Positions 1-8,635 of a DNA stretch of 57,853 bases are shown piece by piece. How positions within the stretch are numbered: position 1 is the first letter of the stretch; each line of letters starts with the position of its first letter. This DNA comes from SFHK01 sp045538305 (GTDB lineage Bacteria; Bacillota; Clostridia; Christensenellales; Aristaeellaceae). The stretch lies in the NCBI GenBank assembly GCA_045538305.1, contig JAZSRC010000001.1:1-57853 (forward strand). Reading direction: 5' to 3'. Position numbers and translations under genes: made by a program. The notes below the pieces were generated by a model. The model had not been told where the DNA came from. It was given only the letters and a program-made list of their open reading frames with translations, and made no database searches.

Positions 1-106
1 CCCAATGAGAAATTTTGCCGCGCGATACATGTATACGTTCGGCAAGATCATCTTGGCTCATACCCAGACGATTTCTTGCTTCTCTGATCTGATCTCCGAT
101 ACCCAT
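1..106 (-). CDS. XRE-family HTH transcriptional regulator, N-terminal fragment
   Basis: Reading the minus strand from an ATG at 106 gives about 35 residues that form the start of a helix-turn-helix domain: an IREAR-type first helix, then LGMSQDDLAERIHVSRGKIS, the classic helix 2-turn-helix 3 pattern of Cro/C1 (XRE) DNA-binding proteins. A GGGAGA ribosome site lies about 9 bases upstream of the ATG. The gene runs off the left edge, so its length and any C-terminal sensor domain are unknown. It is divergent from the Fic/restriction operon and could control it, which is an inference from position only. Confidence 0.75.
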   Translation of the reverse strand, partial: MGIGDQIREARNRLGMSQDDLAERIHVSRGKISHW

Positions 107-532
107 AGATATAATTTCTCCCTACGCATAGGATTTTTACATTTAATATTATACTAAAACGGGCCATTTTCTGCAAGATCGGGCGATTTCAGACGAAATT
201 GAGCTTGTTATGGCTAACATTTGATGAATTTTGCAGTTATTCCACCAATTTCAATGAAACTCACCAAAACAAAAGAAAACTCGGAGAAATTCGCAGGAAT
301 AGCACCAAATACATACTTCACAAGAGTGTGCTAATAGGCGTGTAAGGTGAATTTTTCAGAAAAATTTTCTTTTTGAATGTGATACTCGCCCTCTATAATG
401 CTGCAAATATGCGCATGCGTAGTGAAACTGCATCAAATTTCCTGTCAATGTGCAGATTTAATCCCCTGCATGGTTGATAATTGCATCAAAACGTGATAAA
501 ATAATGCAGTAAAGATTATTCGGAGGTGCAAT
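107..532. other. Divergent intergenic region between the XRE regulator and the Fic operon
   Basis: This AT-rich stretch has no convincing gene. It holds the promoter for the Fic/restriction operon (474-502), two exact copies of the 9-mer TGCATCAAA at 429-437 and 482-490, and a TGCAG/CTGCA inverted repeat at 451-470. The second 9-mer lies inside the promoter spacer, so these may be operator sites for the divergent XRE regulator. Confidence 0.5.
474..502 (+). promoter_or_regulatory. Sigma-A-type promoter of the Fic/restriction operon
   Basis: A TTGATA -35 box (474-479) and a TAAAAT -10 box (497-502) are separated by 17 bases and lie 30 bases upstream of the Fic start codon. A copy of TGCATCAAA falls between the boxes. 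Confidence 0.6.
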
Positions 533-1582
533 ATGCGGGAATTTGATTTCAAAGCGTCCGCTGCAAAGCTTCTGACAAACGATATCGTCAATATGCTGGG
601 CTATATCCATGAATACAAGGGACAGCAGAACCTATTTATTGAAGCAAAGGCCGATGTATTGTCGCATCTGCTGGAAATCGCGAAAATTCAGTCTACGGAG
701 TCTTCCAACCGTATCGAGGGCATTTATACGTCCGACGAACGCATCAAGGCTCTGGTGAAGGAAAAGTCCGCGCCGCTGAGCCGCAACGAAAATGAAATCG
801 CGGGCTATCGCGACGTGCTGGCGACGATCCATGAGAATTATGACTACATTCCCCCTCGGGCGAATGTTATTTTGCAGCTGCACCGCGACCTGTACCAGTA
901 CAGCGGCATGGGAATCGGCGGTCACTTCAAAAACACCGATAATGTGATTGAGGAAGAGTTGGACGATGGAACGAAGCGCGTGCGCTTCCGTCCGGCGACT
1001 GCATTTGAAACGCCGGACATGATCGAAAACCTCTGCAATCAGTTTTTGCGGGAAGTGGATCGTGGCGAGGTTGATCCTCTGCTTCTGATCCCCATGTTCG
1101 TTCTGGATTTCCTCTGCATCCATCCTTTCAACGATGGCAACGGGCGCATGAGCCGCCTTTTGACCCTCTTGCTTCTGTATCGCAGCGGGTACACCGTCGG
1201 CAAGTACATCAGTATTGAAATGCTGATCGAAAAGACGAAGGACACCTATTACGATGCGCTGCAAGCAAGCTCTACCGGCTGGCATGACGGCACGAATGAT
1301 TACATGCCCTTCGTTTCCTACACGCTGGGGATCATCAAGAGCGCATACAAGACGTTCTCTGAGCGCGTGGAACATTTGACCACCAAAGGTATCTCCAAGC
1401 CGGAGCGCGTGCGCCAGTTCATCGAAAACAAACTGGGTAAGGTGACAAAGAAGGATATCATGGATGCTTGCCCGGATATCAGTGCCACGACTGTTGAGAG
1501 AACACTTGGTGATCTGGTGAAAGATGGCACGATCATCAAGATTGGTAATGGACGCGGGACGGGATATGTCTACAACCGTTGA
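533..1582 (+). CDS. Fic family protein (AMPylase-type)
   Basis: 349 residues. The Fic core motif HPFNDGNGRMSR starts at His197, matching the family consensus HPFxxGNGRxxR whose His deprotonates the target hydroxyl and whose basic residues hold nucleotide phosphates. An N-terminal SNRIEG at residues 58-63 matches the inhibitory helix motif (S/T)xxxE(G/N), so this is a class II, self-inhibited Fic protein. Residues about 285-349 look like a winged-helix domain (KKDIMDACPDISATTVERTL), a common tail in stand-alone bacterial Fic proteins. It is the first gene of a transcript that continues into restriction-modification genes. The family transfers AMP or related groups to protein side chains; the target here is unknown. 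Confidence 0.9.
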   Translation: MREFDFKASAAKLLTNDIVNMLGYIHEYKGQQNLFIEAKADVLSHLLEIAKIQSTESSNRIEGIYTSDERIKALVKEKSAPLSRNENEIAGYRDVLATIHENYDYIPPRANVILQLHRDLYQYSGMGIGGHFKNTDNVIEEELDDGTKRVRFRPATAFETPDMIENLCNQFLREVDRGEVDPLLLIPMFVLDFLCIHPFNDGNGRMSRLLTLLLLYRSGYTVGKYISIEMLIEKTKDTYYDALQASSTGWHDGTNDYMPFVSYTLGIIKSAYKTFSERVEHLTTKGISKPERVRQFIENKLGKVTKKDIMDACPDISATTVERTLGDLVKDGTIIKIGNGRGTGYVYNR

Positions 1583-1602
1583 ATGCATAGGAGGAACATA
1601 AG

Positions 1603-2142
1603 ATGAATACATTTCTGGCTATCGTTGATATCATTGCTCTCATTGCTGTACCGATTATCGCCGTTGTAGTAGGGCAAGCGTTGCAGAATCGCGCTGCCAA
1701 ACGCAAAGATAAGATGGCGATTTTCCAATGTCTTATGACCCACCGTGCAACCGGCTGGGCGCACCAAGATACTGTGAATGCGCTGAATACAATCGACATT
1801 GTTTTCTCGGATGACGAAACCGTGCGCAAATGCTGGGCGGATTTGCTGTCCAAATATAAGCCGAATTATTCCACGCAGGAAATCAACACCGCTCAGTGTA
1901 AGTTGCTTGAAGCTATGGCCAAGGCTCTGGGATATGAGAAGAAAATCACTTGGGAAACGATCCAGAATCCCTATCTTCCCGAAGGTCTCATACAGCGTAT
2001 GGAGAATAGTGCGAAATTTGAAAAAGGCCAACTGGCTTTTGCCAAGTTTATGACTGATATGGTGGGCGACCCTTCGCAGATTGGGAATGCTATGCTGCAA
2101 CAGGCTGCCAAACAGGAGGATAAGAACAATGTCGACGCTTAA
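1603..2142 (+). CDS. DUF6680-like membrane-anchored protein
   Basis: 179 residues. One hydrophobic helix spans about residues 4-26, followed by a basic stretch (QNRAAKRKDKMAIFQCLMTHR) and a soluble, mainly helical domain. The layout and the FQCLMTHRA segment recall small DUF6680-type proteins found beside restriction systems; that assignment is from memory and unverified. A good ribosome site (AGGAGG) precedes the ATG. The last 14 bases overlap the methyltransferase gene in another reading frame, which points to translational coupling. No catalytic motif is visible. The likely role is a membrane-tethered accessory of the defence cluster (inference). Confidence 0.7.
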   Translation: MNTFLAIVDIIALIAVPIIAVVVGQALQNRAAKRKDKMAIFQCLMTHRATGWAHQDTVNALNTIDIVFSDDETVRKCWADLLSKYKPNYSTQEINTAQCKLLEAMAKALGYEKKITWETIQNPYLPEGLIQRMENSAKFEKGQLAFAKFMTDMVGDPSQIGNAMLQQAAKQEDKNNVDA

Positions 2143-3868
2143 CTGGATCGGAAAAGATAAGGTGGTCAATCACCATCTGGACGTGCCTTTCCGCACGCTG
2201 GAAAAGAAATATACCTTTGCTTCCGAAGGGCAGGATGACGGCGGAAACATGATTATCCATGGCGATAATCTGGATGCGCTGAAAGCACTGCTGCCCAAAT
2301 ATGAGGGACGGGTGAAGTGCATATACATCGATCCTCCGTACAATACTGGCAATGAGAAGTGGGTATACAATGATAACGTAAATGATCCCCACATTAGTAA
2401 TTGGCTGGGTAAGGTTGTCGGTGTAGAAGGAGAAGATCTGAGTCGCCATGATAAGTGGCTATGTATGATGTATCCGCGTCTGAAATTGCTGTATAAGCTG
2501 CTGGCCGAGGATGGCGTCATTTTCATTAGCATTGATGACAACGAACTATATCATCTCAAAATGATTTGCGATGAAGTATTCGGAAGCCGAAACTTTGTTG
2601 CAGATGTGATTTGGCAGAAAACATATTCGCCGCGTAATGATTCGAATGGAATTCCGTATGAAACGGATAATTTGCTCGTATATTCAAAAACACTGGATTG
2701 GAGTCCTAATGACTTGCCCCGTACCGAAAAAATGAATTCGATATATAAGTCACCCGACAACGATCCTATTGTTTGGACTTCTGGTGATCCTTGTGCAGCT
2801 GATAGCATTATGCATCAAGGCATGGTGTATGCCATACAACATCCCATTACAGGCAAAATGATGTATCCCCCTGCCGGATCTCATTGGCGCATTGGGCAAA
2901 CCGAACTTTTGAGCATCATGCAGGAATGGGCACCCTATGAACTTCGGGATCTGAACGATGCAGAAGAACGTGCACGCATTTGTGATATTACTGCAGATGA
3001 AGTAAAGTCCAATGTTATGGGTGTTGTATTGGCTTGTTCTCTTGAAGAAGCCTCTTTTCGGGCAGCTAAACGGTTGAATCAAGGCAACTGGCCTATTCTC
3101 TACTTTACTAATGCTGGCAGGGGCGGCTTGCGACGCAAACGCCATTTGGAAGAAGACCAGGGAAGAAAAGCAACAAACCTATGGCCTCATTCTGAAGTTG
3201 GACACACAGATGAAGCCAAGAAAGAAATCAAAGCAATCTTTGATGGTCAAGCACCTTTTCAGACTCCCAAGCCTACGCGACTTCTTGAACGTATTCTTCA
3301 AATCGCTACCGATCCTGACAGCATCATCCTCGATTCCTTCGCTGGTTCTGGTACCACCGCCCACGCCGTTCTCAACATGAACAAGCAGGACGGCGGGCAC
3401 CGCAAATTCATTCTGGTGGAAATGATGGATTATGCGGACAGTATCACCGCTGAACGTGTCAAGCGAGTTATTTCCGGCTATGGTGAAGATAAGAAAGCTG
3501 TTCCCGGCACAGGCGGCGGATTCAGCTACTATGAGCTGGGTGAACCGCTGCTTGTGGATGGCTTGCTCAATCCGAATGTGGAAGAATCCAAAATCCGCGA
3601 GTATGTGTACTACACAGAAACGCGCCAGCCCATGCCCGAACCGTCTGCCGATGAAAAACATCTGCTGGGCGTGCATGATCGTCACGCGTACTACTTCTAT
3701 TATGAGCCGGATCAGCTTACGACGCTGAACAAAGCGTTCCTGCGAACCATCAAGACCCGTGCGGAAAGCTATCTGATCTATGCGGACGTGAATATGCTCA
3801 GCGCAGAGGAAATGGAGAAATTCCACATTTCTTTCAAGAAGATTCCGCGCGACATTGCATTGCTGTAA
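2129..3868 (+). CDS. mod: Type III-like restriction-modification DNA methyltransferase (Mod)
   Basis: 579 residues from the ATG at 2129. I chose this start because AGGAGGA lies 8 bases upstream; an in-frame ATG at 2081 has no such site and would extend far into the previous gene. Motif IV reads DPPYNTG at residues 68-74, and motif I (S-adenosylmethionine site) reads DSFAGSGTT from about residue 402. Catalytic motif before cofactor motif is the beta-class order of N6-adenine methyltransferases, as in type III Mod and many orphan enzymes. The middle third, with little similarity that I can recognise, should hold the target-recognition domain. It is followed 18 bases later by the Res subunit gene. 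Mod should methylate one strand of an asymmetric site and give Res its specificity. Confidence 0.9.
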   Translation: MSTLNWIGKDKVVNHHLDVPFRTLEKKYTFASEGQDDGGNMIIHGDNLDALKALLPKYEGRVKCIYIDPPYNTGNEKWVYNDNVNDPHISNWLGKVVGVEGEDLSRHDKWLCMMYPRLKLLYKLLAEDGVIFISIDDNELYHLKMICDEVFGSRNFVADVIWQKTYSPRNDSNGIPYETDNLLVYSKTLDWSPNDLPRTEKMNSIYKSPDNDPIVWTSGDPCAADSIMHQGMVYAIQHPITGKMMYPPAGSHWRIGQTELLSIMQEWAPYELRDLNDAEERARICDITADEVKSNVMGVVLACSLEEASFRAAKRLNQGNWPILYFTNAGRGGLRRKRHLEEDQGRKATNLWPHSEVGHTDEAKKEIKAIFDGQAPFQTPKPTRLLERILQIATDPDSIILDSFAGSGTTAHAVLNMNKQDGGHRKFILVEMMDYADSITAERVKRVISGYGEDKKAVPGTGGGFSYYELGEPLLVDGLLNPNVEESKIREYVYYTETRQPMPEPSADEKHLLGVHDRHAYYFYYEPDQLTTLNKAFLRTIKTRAESYLIYADVNMLSAEEMEKFHISFKKIPRDIALL

Positions 3869-3886
3869 GGAAGGGAGGCTGCAAAG

Positions 3887-6511
3887 ATGGAATTAAAGAA
3901 CTATCAGAAGCGCGTTCTGCGCGAATTGGACGCGTACATGTCTCTCCTGAACAGCACGCAGAGTTTGAATGCCGCCTACAACAAGCATTGGGAGCAGCTG
4001 GGCATTGCCGTTGGATTTTCCGGGCTTCCGCCGTATAATGACGTGCTTCCCGGCGTACCCCATGTCTGTTTCAAGGTTCCCACGGGCGGCGGCAAGACGC
4101 TGCTGGCTTGTGCGGCATTGCGTCACATTTTCGGCGGCATGGGCATGATGAAAACTAAAGCCGTTGTGTGGTTGGTTCCTTCCAATGCCATTCTGGAACA
4201 GACGCTGCGTGATTTGCGCAATCCTGAACATCCTTATCGTCAGCAGATCAATTTTGACTTTTCTTCCCGCGTGGAAGTGTACGACGGCGCACAGGCATTG
4301 AATGGACAGTCTCTTTCTCCTGCCAGTGTGCAGGAAAACGTGTCCATCTTTGTGCTGAGTTACGACGCACTGCGCATCAAGAAGAAGGATGGCCGCAAGG
4401 TTTATCAAGAGAACGGCAATCTGGCGCAGTTTGTGCCGCACTTCACGGATCGTGATACGCTGATTCCCGATGTGGACGAAACGGCGCTGATTCAGGTGCT
4501 TAATCAGATGTCGCCGGTGGTGATTGTGGACGAAAGCCACAATGCACAGAGCGAACTGAGTATTGAAATGCTGAAAAATCTGAATCCATCCTTTGTGTTG
4601 GATTTGACGGCCACGCCGAAGAAGAACAGCAACATTATCTCCATCGTGGATGCACGCGAACTGAAAAAAGAGAACATGGTCAAACTGCCGGTGATTATCT
4701 ACAACCGTCAGACCAAGGATGACGTGCTAATCGACGCCATTCAGCTTCGCGGCAGCATTGAAGCGCAGTCCAAGCTGGAAAAGGATCAGAACGGCACATA
4801 CATCCGTCCGATTGTTCTGTTTCAGGCGCAGCCCAAGGGTAAAGAGAATGCGGCAACCTTTGAAAAGCTGAAAGCCGAACTGATTGAGATTGGTATTCCG
4901 CAAGAGCAGATTGCAATTAAGACTTCGGAGATCAACGAGCTGAAAGGCGTCAATCTGCTGGCGGCGGATTGCCCCATTCGCTATATCATCACCGTGAACG
5001 CGCTGAAAGAGGGCTGGGACTGTTCTTTTGCCTATATTCTGGCGACGCTGGCGAACCGTACCTCTCGCGTGGACGTGGAACAGATTGTTGGCCGTGTACT
5101 GAGACTTCCGTATGCGCGTAAGCATTCGCAGTCTCTTTTGAACATGGCGTATGTGCTGACTTCCTCTGTTGAATTCCGCACGACGGTTGAAAACGTGGTC
5201 AAAGGCTTGAACCGCGCCGGTTTCTCTGAAAAGGAATACCGCATTGGTTCTGATCTGCCGGAAGTTGTTCCGCAGCCTGATCCCGTGCAGCAGACGATTG
5301 ACGATATCAAGCCCGAAGAGCCGGAAACAGATGCAGAGGAATTCGTAGGCTTTGACACGGCGCATGTGAGGGATCGTTTGCAAGCCGGACAGACACAGGC
5401 TGACAGCGGCAACGGAACGCCGGATTCTATTGCGCAAATGGCACAGGAAGCAGAGCGGCAGGGCGCAGCCTTTGAAGCAGAAACAGAACAGGCGGAAAAT
5501 AGGGGAATTCCGCTGATGGGAGGTAGCGACATGCGGAAGCATTACGAAATGCAAACCGAATACGAGGATGCATTGACGCTGGAACTGCCCATGTTCTTTG
5601 AAGATATCGGCGCGTCGCTGCTGTTTGAGCATGATCATGCAAAAGTCAGCCGTGAATCTCTTGCCGATGGCTTCACGCTGGCCGATAAGGACACGCAGAT
5701 TACCTTCGGAATGTCGCAGGGCGATATTGTAGCGGTTGATGTCAAGAATGATGCGCGTCCCAAACAGATCGCCCTTTCTGAGCGTGAGGCACGGGAATTC
5801 AAGACCATCGTTCTGACTTATCCGCCGGAACGCCGCAAGGAACTGTGTATCGATAAGATTTATCAGCTCATGAACCGAATGGACTTCCTGAGCGCCAGCG
5901 ACCTTCGCAAATATATTCAGCGCATCGTGGATCAGATGTCCAGCGAAGAGCTTTCCCGCATGGAAGGTTCACTCCCGGCGTATGCTGCGCAGATTCGACA
6001 GAAGATCATGAGTCTGTTGGAAGAATACCGTGAAAAGCGTTTCTTCCAGCGCATTGAAACGAATGAAATCATCGTCGAACCGAGCTACAAGTTTCCGAAG
6101 GTGATTTCTCCCACCATTACGATGTTCCCGATCAGCAAATCGCTCTACACGGACGAAGTTAATGTCAATGACTTCGAACACAAGGTTATCAGTGCACTTG
6201 CCGGTCTTTCCAATGTGCGCTGGTGGCATAGAGTGATTGAACGCAATCCGAACAGCTTCGTGCTGAACGGCTTCATCAACCATTATCCTGATTTCATCGT
6301 CGCAACAGAGAAGGGCAACATCATTCTTGTGGAAACCAAGGGCGATGACCGCGATAACAGCGACAGCAAGGCAAAGTTGCGTCTTGGCCGCAAGTGGGCG
6401 GAGCTGGCTGGCAACAAGTATCGCTATTACATGGTTTTCGATGAAAACGATACTGGTTTTGAGGGCGCATATCGTGTGTCGGAGTTTATGGAGCTGATGA
6501 AGAGGCTGTAA
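3887..6511 (+). CDS. res: Type III-like restriction enzyme Res subunit (helicase-nuclease)
   Basis: 874 residues. Superfamily 2 helicase motifs are clear: Walker A PTGGGKT at residues 65-71, a DESH box at 215-218, and the motif V/VI region EGWDC...QIVGRVLRLPYAR. The C-terminus carries a PD-(D/E)xK nuclease site, with Asp802 in HYPDF and Glu816-Lys818 in VETKG. A Glu-rich linker (about residues 465-545) separates helicase and nuclease halves. Family members move or switch on DNA using ATP and cut when two unmethylated sites are engaged, in complex with Mod. The gene is complete, with all key residues present, so the system looks active. Confidence 0.9.
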   Translation: MELKNYQKRVLRELDAYMSLLNSTQSLNAAYNKHWEQLGIAVGFSGLPPYNDVLPGVPHVCFKVPTGGGKTLLACAALRHIFGGMGMMKTKAVVWLVPSNAILEQTLRDLRNPEHPYRQQINFDFSSRVEVYDGAQALNGQSLSPASVQENVSIFVLSYDALRIKKKDGRKVYQENGNLAQFVPHFTDRDTLIPDVDETALIQVLNQMSPVVIVDESHNAQSELSIEMLKNLNPSFVLDLTATPKKNSNIISIVDARELKKENMVKLPVIIYNRQTKDDVLIDAIQLRGSIEAQSKLEKDQNGTYIRPIVLFQAQPKGKENAATFEKLKAELIEIGIPQEQIAIKTSEINELKGVNLLAADCPIRYIITVNALKEGWDCSFAYILATLANRTSRVDVEQIVGRVLRLPYARKHSQSLLNMAYVLTSSVEFRTTVENVVKGLNRAGFSEKEYRIGSDLPEVVPQPDPVQQTIDDIKPEEPETDAEEFVGFDTAHVRDRLQAGQTQADSGNGTPDSIAQMAQEAERQGAAFEAETEQAENRGIPLMGGSDMRKHYEMQTEYEDALTLELPMFFEDIGASLLFEHDHAKVSRESLADGFTLADKDTQITFGMSQGDIVAVDVKNDARPKQIALSEREAREFKTIVLTYPPERRKELCIDKIYQLMNRMDFLSASDLRKYIQRIVDQMSSEELSRMEGSLPAYAAQIRQKIMSLLEEYREKRFFQRIETNEIIVEPSYKFPKVISPTITMFPISKSLYTDEVNVNDFEHKVISALAGLSNVRWWHRVIERNPNSFVLNGFINHYPDFIVATEKGNIILVETKGDDRDNSDSKAKLRLGRKWAELAGNKYRYYMVFDENDTGFEGAYRVSEFMELMKRL

Positions 6512-6567
6512 TTGAAGATACACGGAATACTGAGATATTCAAGAGTTGTCACAAAGGAGGGTAAGGG

Positions 6568-7353
6568 ATGAGCGATACGACGGAAAAGAGCATTAAGTCA
6601 TTGTGCATATATCTGTTGAAAGAAGAACGCGATACATTTTCTGACTACATAAAACCAAAGTATACTGTTGAATCAGCTTCAATAAAAGAAGGTTTTGCTC
6701 TGGAAGGAGAAATCTTTTATCCTGACACGCAATCATCCCCTCCGAGATGGAAGCCGGATGTTGACGAGGTAGCAGCAAGTCTAATTTCTGTGAGTGATAA
6801 TAGCTCAAATAAAGCGGTAATGATCACGAAAGTCGATGGAGCTATTCTTGCAATTACCTTCGGTTATGGCCGGTCACTTTTGCGAGAAGAAGACATTGAA
6901 CGTAATTTTGGACTAAAAGTCGCATTGAGCATTATTGATCCAAAGAAAATCCGAAGTGTTAATACTGCAACTTTTGAAGACATGGTTGTATCCTCTCAAC
7001 ACCAAGCAAGTATTCATACATCCCAAAGTGAATTTGATCTTGATACCGTGACAGATATCTTTCGTGGGGTAACCGGTGTTCCTTCCGACGAAACGTATGG
7101 CAGATCAGTTTCCGGAAAAGACGTTTTGAAAGTCAGTGTTGAGATGCACATTTCAGAGCTCAAAGAAAAGCTGGAACTGTATCTGGCTGCGTACAGGAGT
7201 AATGGCTATCGAAATGGAGAGTTCGGATGGATAGATAACATTAACGAAGTCCGGGATCGTGTGCTTTCTGAGGGTTTAGATGGCTGTATTGTCACAATGA
7301 ATAACCGGGGTCATTTGATTTCAATCTATATTCGTTTCAGGACCTTCCCTTGA
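6568..7353 (+). pseudogene. TIGR04141/DUF6119 'sporadically distributed' protein, 3'-truncated
   Basis: 261 residues with a strong ribosome site (AAAGGAGG). The N-terminal half of the TIGR04141/DUF6119 family is recognisable: the early LLKEER segment, the ITFGYGRSLL motif, ERNFGLKVALSIIDP, and VTGVP...VSGKDVLKVSV. Family members, as I recall them, are about 500-600 residues, so roughly half is missing. The reading frame stops shortly after DGCIVTMN at a short inverted repeat, and an IS3-family transposase remnant follows within 100 bases, so loss by insertion and deletion is likely. The family is scattered in defence islands and its function is unknown. The truncated product may be inactive. 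Confidence 0.7.
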
Positions 7354-7438
7354 GGGGAAGGCTCTGGGTTTGACATGAAGTGGTCTGTTCCCATGGGACA
7401 AACAGAAAAATGAGGGCCTGTTGTAGAAATATGGCAAA

Positions 7439-7530
7439 TTACGCGGCCTTGTTCCTGATTTCAAAGGGTGTGAAGCCGTTTTTTAAATTGATGCGTTCAT
7501 AGTTGTAGAAGTGAACTTACTCGGCAACCA
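7439..7530 (-). pseudogene. IS3-family (IS150-like) transposase OrfB, C-terminal remnant
   Basis: Minus-strand translation ending at the TAA (7439-7441) gives VHFYNYERINLK followed by NGFTPFEIRNKAA, the typical C-terminus of the DDE transposase OrfB of IS3/IS150 elements. An in-frame TAA just upstream (7517-7519) and loss of the rest show it is a dead remnant. The sequence around 7411-7430 beyond the stop may be what is left of the element end. It separates the truncated DUF6119 gene from the LysR operon. Confidence 0.75.
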
Positions 7531-7590
7531 ATTATTCAACATCGGATCCGGTTGTTTTGCTGATTAAGCGGACGGGCTTTGGAGGCCGGG

Positions 7591-8481
7591 TTATTTCGGC
7601 TGCGCTTCGCAGATGACGCTTTCAGCAGTGTTTTTGAAGTATGACAAGGCGTACTCTTTAAATGTAGCTACGGTATTGGAGGAAATGCGACCGGACGGAA
7701 CATGGAGGTAGATTTTTCGACTGCAGTGCATGTCTGTAATACGAAGAAGCTTGATGCGCTCGTCAATAACGCTCTTCCAAGAAATACGCGGCAAAAAGGC
7801 TACTCCTAAGCCCATGCTTATGATTTCGCGAAGCAATGACGGATTATCAGCCTCAAAATGCACTTGCGGTTCAAAACCTGCCTGATTGCAGAAATGATTG
7901 GCGATGGCGCGCAGTGCGCTGCCTTTGCGCAGCATAATATAGTGTTCGTCTTTTGTTTCGGAAAGGTTGATGCTTTCACATACGGCCAAACGATGCGTAT
8001 GCGGAACGGCCAGCATAATCTCTTCTTCAAATAAAAGTTCTGAATTGGGCGGCAGCGCAGGATCGATGGTTGCATTGATACAAATATCATATTCTTCCAG
8101 GTTGAGTTGCTGCACCATATGAAATTGCACTTCAGGATACGCCGCCATAAAATCAAACAACAGCTTTGGAACCAATGCGGAGGCGGCAAAAACCTGTAAA
8201 TGCAGCATTCCGGCAACTTTTCCGCTGTTTTCGCTGATCTCTTGAACCGCTATATCCATCTCTTTCAGAATATTGATGGCATGCTTATGAAACAGTTTTC
8301 CTTCTCGATTCAGATAGATTCGCCGCTTTTCGCGGATAAATAGCTTGCAGCCCAATTCGGATTCAAGCCGGGCAATGGACTGGCTGGCTGCCGGTTGGGT
8401 AATGCTCATTTCTTCCGCTGCCTTGGACAGTGAATTGTAGCGAACCACCAAAGAAAATAGTTGTAACTGGAAAATATCCAT
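7591..8481 (-). CDS. LysR-family transcriptional regulator
   Basis: 296 residues. The N-terminal winged helix-turn-helix (residues 1-60) has the family signature SLSKAAEEMSITQPAASQSI followed by LESELGCKLFIR. The rest is a two-lobed effector-binding domain (about 90-285), with IISMGLGVAFLPR as the conserved late segment. It is divergent from the amidohydrolase/ABC operon across a 154-base gap that contains a LysR-type box, the classic arrangement for a local activator that represses itself. The effector is probably the compound degraded or imported by the operon (inference). Confidence 0.9.
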   Translation of the reverse strand: MDIFQLQLFSLVVRYNSLSKAAEEMSITQPAASQSIARLESELGCKLFIREKRRIYLNREGKLFHKHAINILKEMDIAVQEISENSGKVAGMLHLQVFAASALVPKLLFDFMAAYPEVQFHMVQQLNLEEYDICINATIDPALPPNSELLFEEEIMLAVPHTHRLAVCESINLSETKDEHYIMLRKGSALRAIANHFCNQAGFEPQVHFEADNPSLLREIISMGLGVAFLPRISWKSVIDERIKLLRITDMHCSRKIYLHVPSGRISSNTVATFKEYALSYFKNTAESVICEAQPK

Positions 8482-8496
8482 AAACTGTCTCCTATC

Positions 8497-8511
8497 ATAA
8501 GTAATGCTTAT
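8497..8511. promoter_or_regulatory. LysR-type box (ATAAG-N5-CTTAT)
   Basis: A 15-base dyad ATAAG-TAATG-CTTAT fits the T-N11-A rule for LysR-family sites. It sits 16-30 bases upstream of the lysR-type start codon, where binding would block that gene's transcription start and could also reach the divergent promoter at 8534-8563. A second weaker dyad, ATCAA...TTGAT, lies near 8573-8590. Confidence 0.55.
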
Positions 8512-8533
8512 TTATTCCATTACAATTATAATA

Positions 8534-8563
8534 TTGACTATTGAAATGTGCAAGCGTTATAAT
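8534..8563 (+). promoter_or_regulatory. Promoter of the amidohydrolase operon
   Basis: TTGACT (8534-8539) and TATAAT (8558-8563) are separated by 18 bases. The start codon of the first gene is about 72 bases further on, behind GAAAGGAG. Confidence 0.65.
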
Positions 8564-8635
8564 ATAGATGCAATCAATTTATGCGTTGATGTTAACAGAC
8601 AAGTAAAGTATACGGTTTGAAAGGAGAACAGAAGT

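Noticed and set aside
632..1612. 326-residue minus-strand open frame opposite the Fic gene
   Set aside because: The Fic motif is on the plus strand; the antisense translation has no domain and no ribosome site.
4727..5638. 303-residue minus-strand open frame in the Res gene
   Set aside because: Antisense to the helicase domain, rich in Arg/His/Cys as typical of shadow frames.
7384..7406. TCTGTT-CCCATGGG-AACAGA palindrome as an IS terminal repeat
   Set aside because: The arms are asymmetric around the centre, and no partner copy is seen on the other side of the IS remnant.
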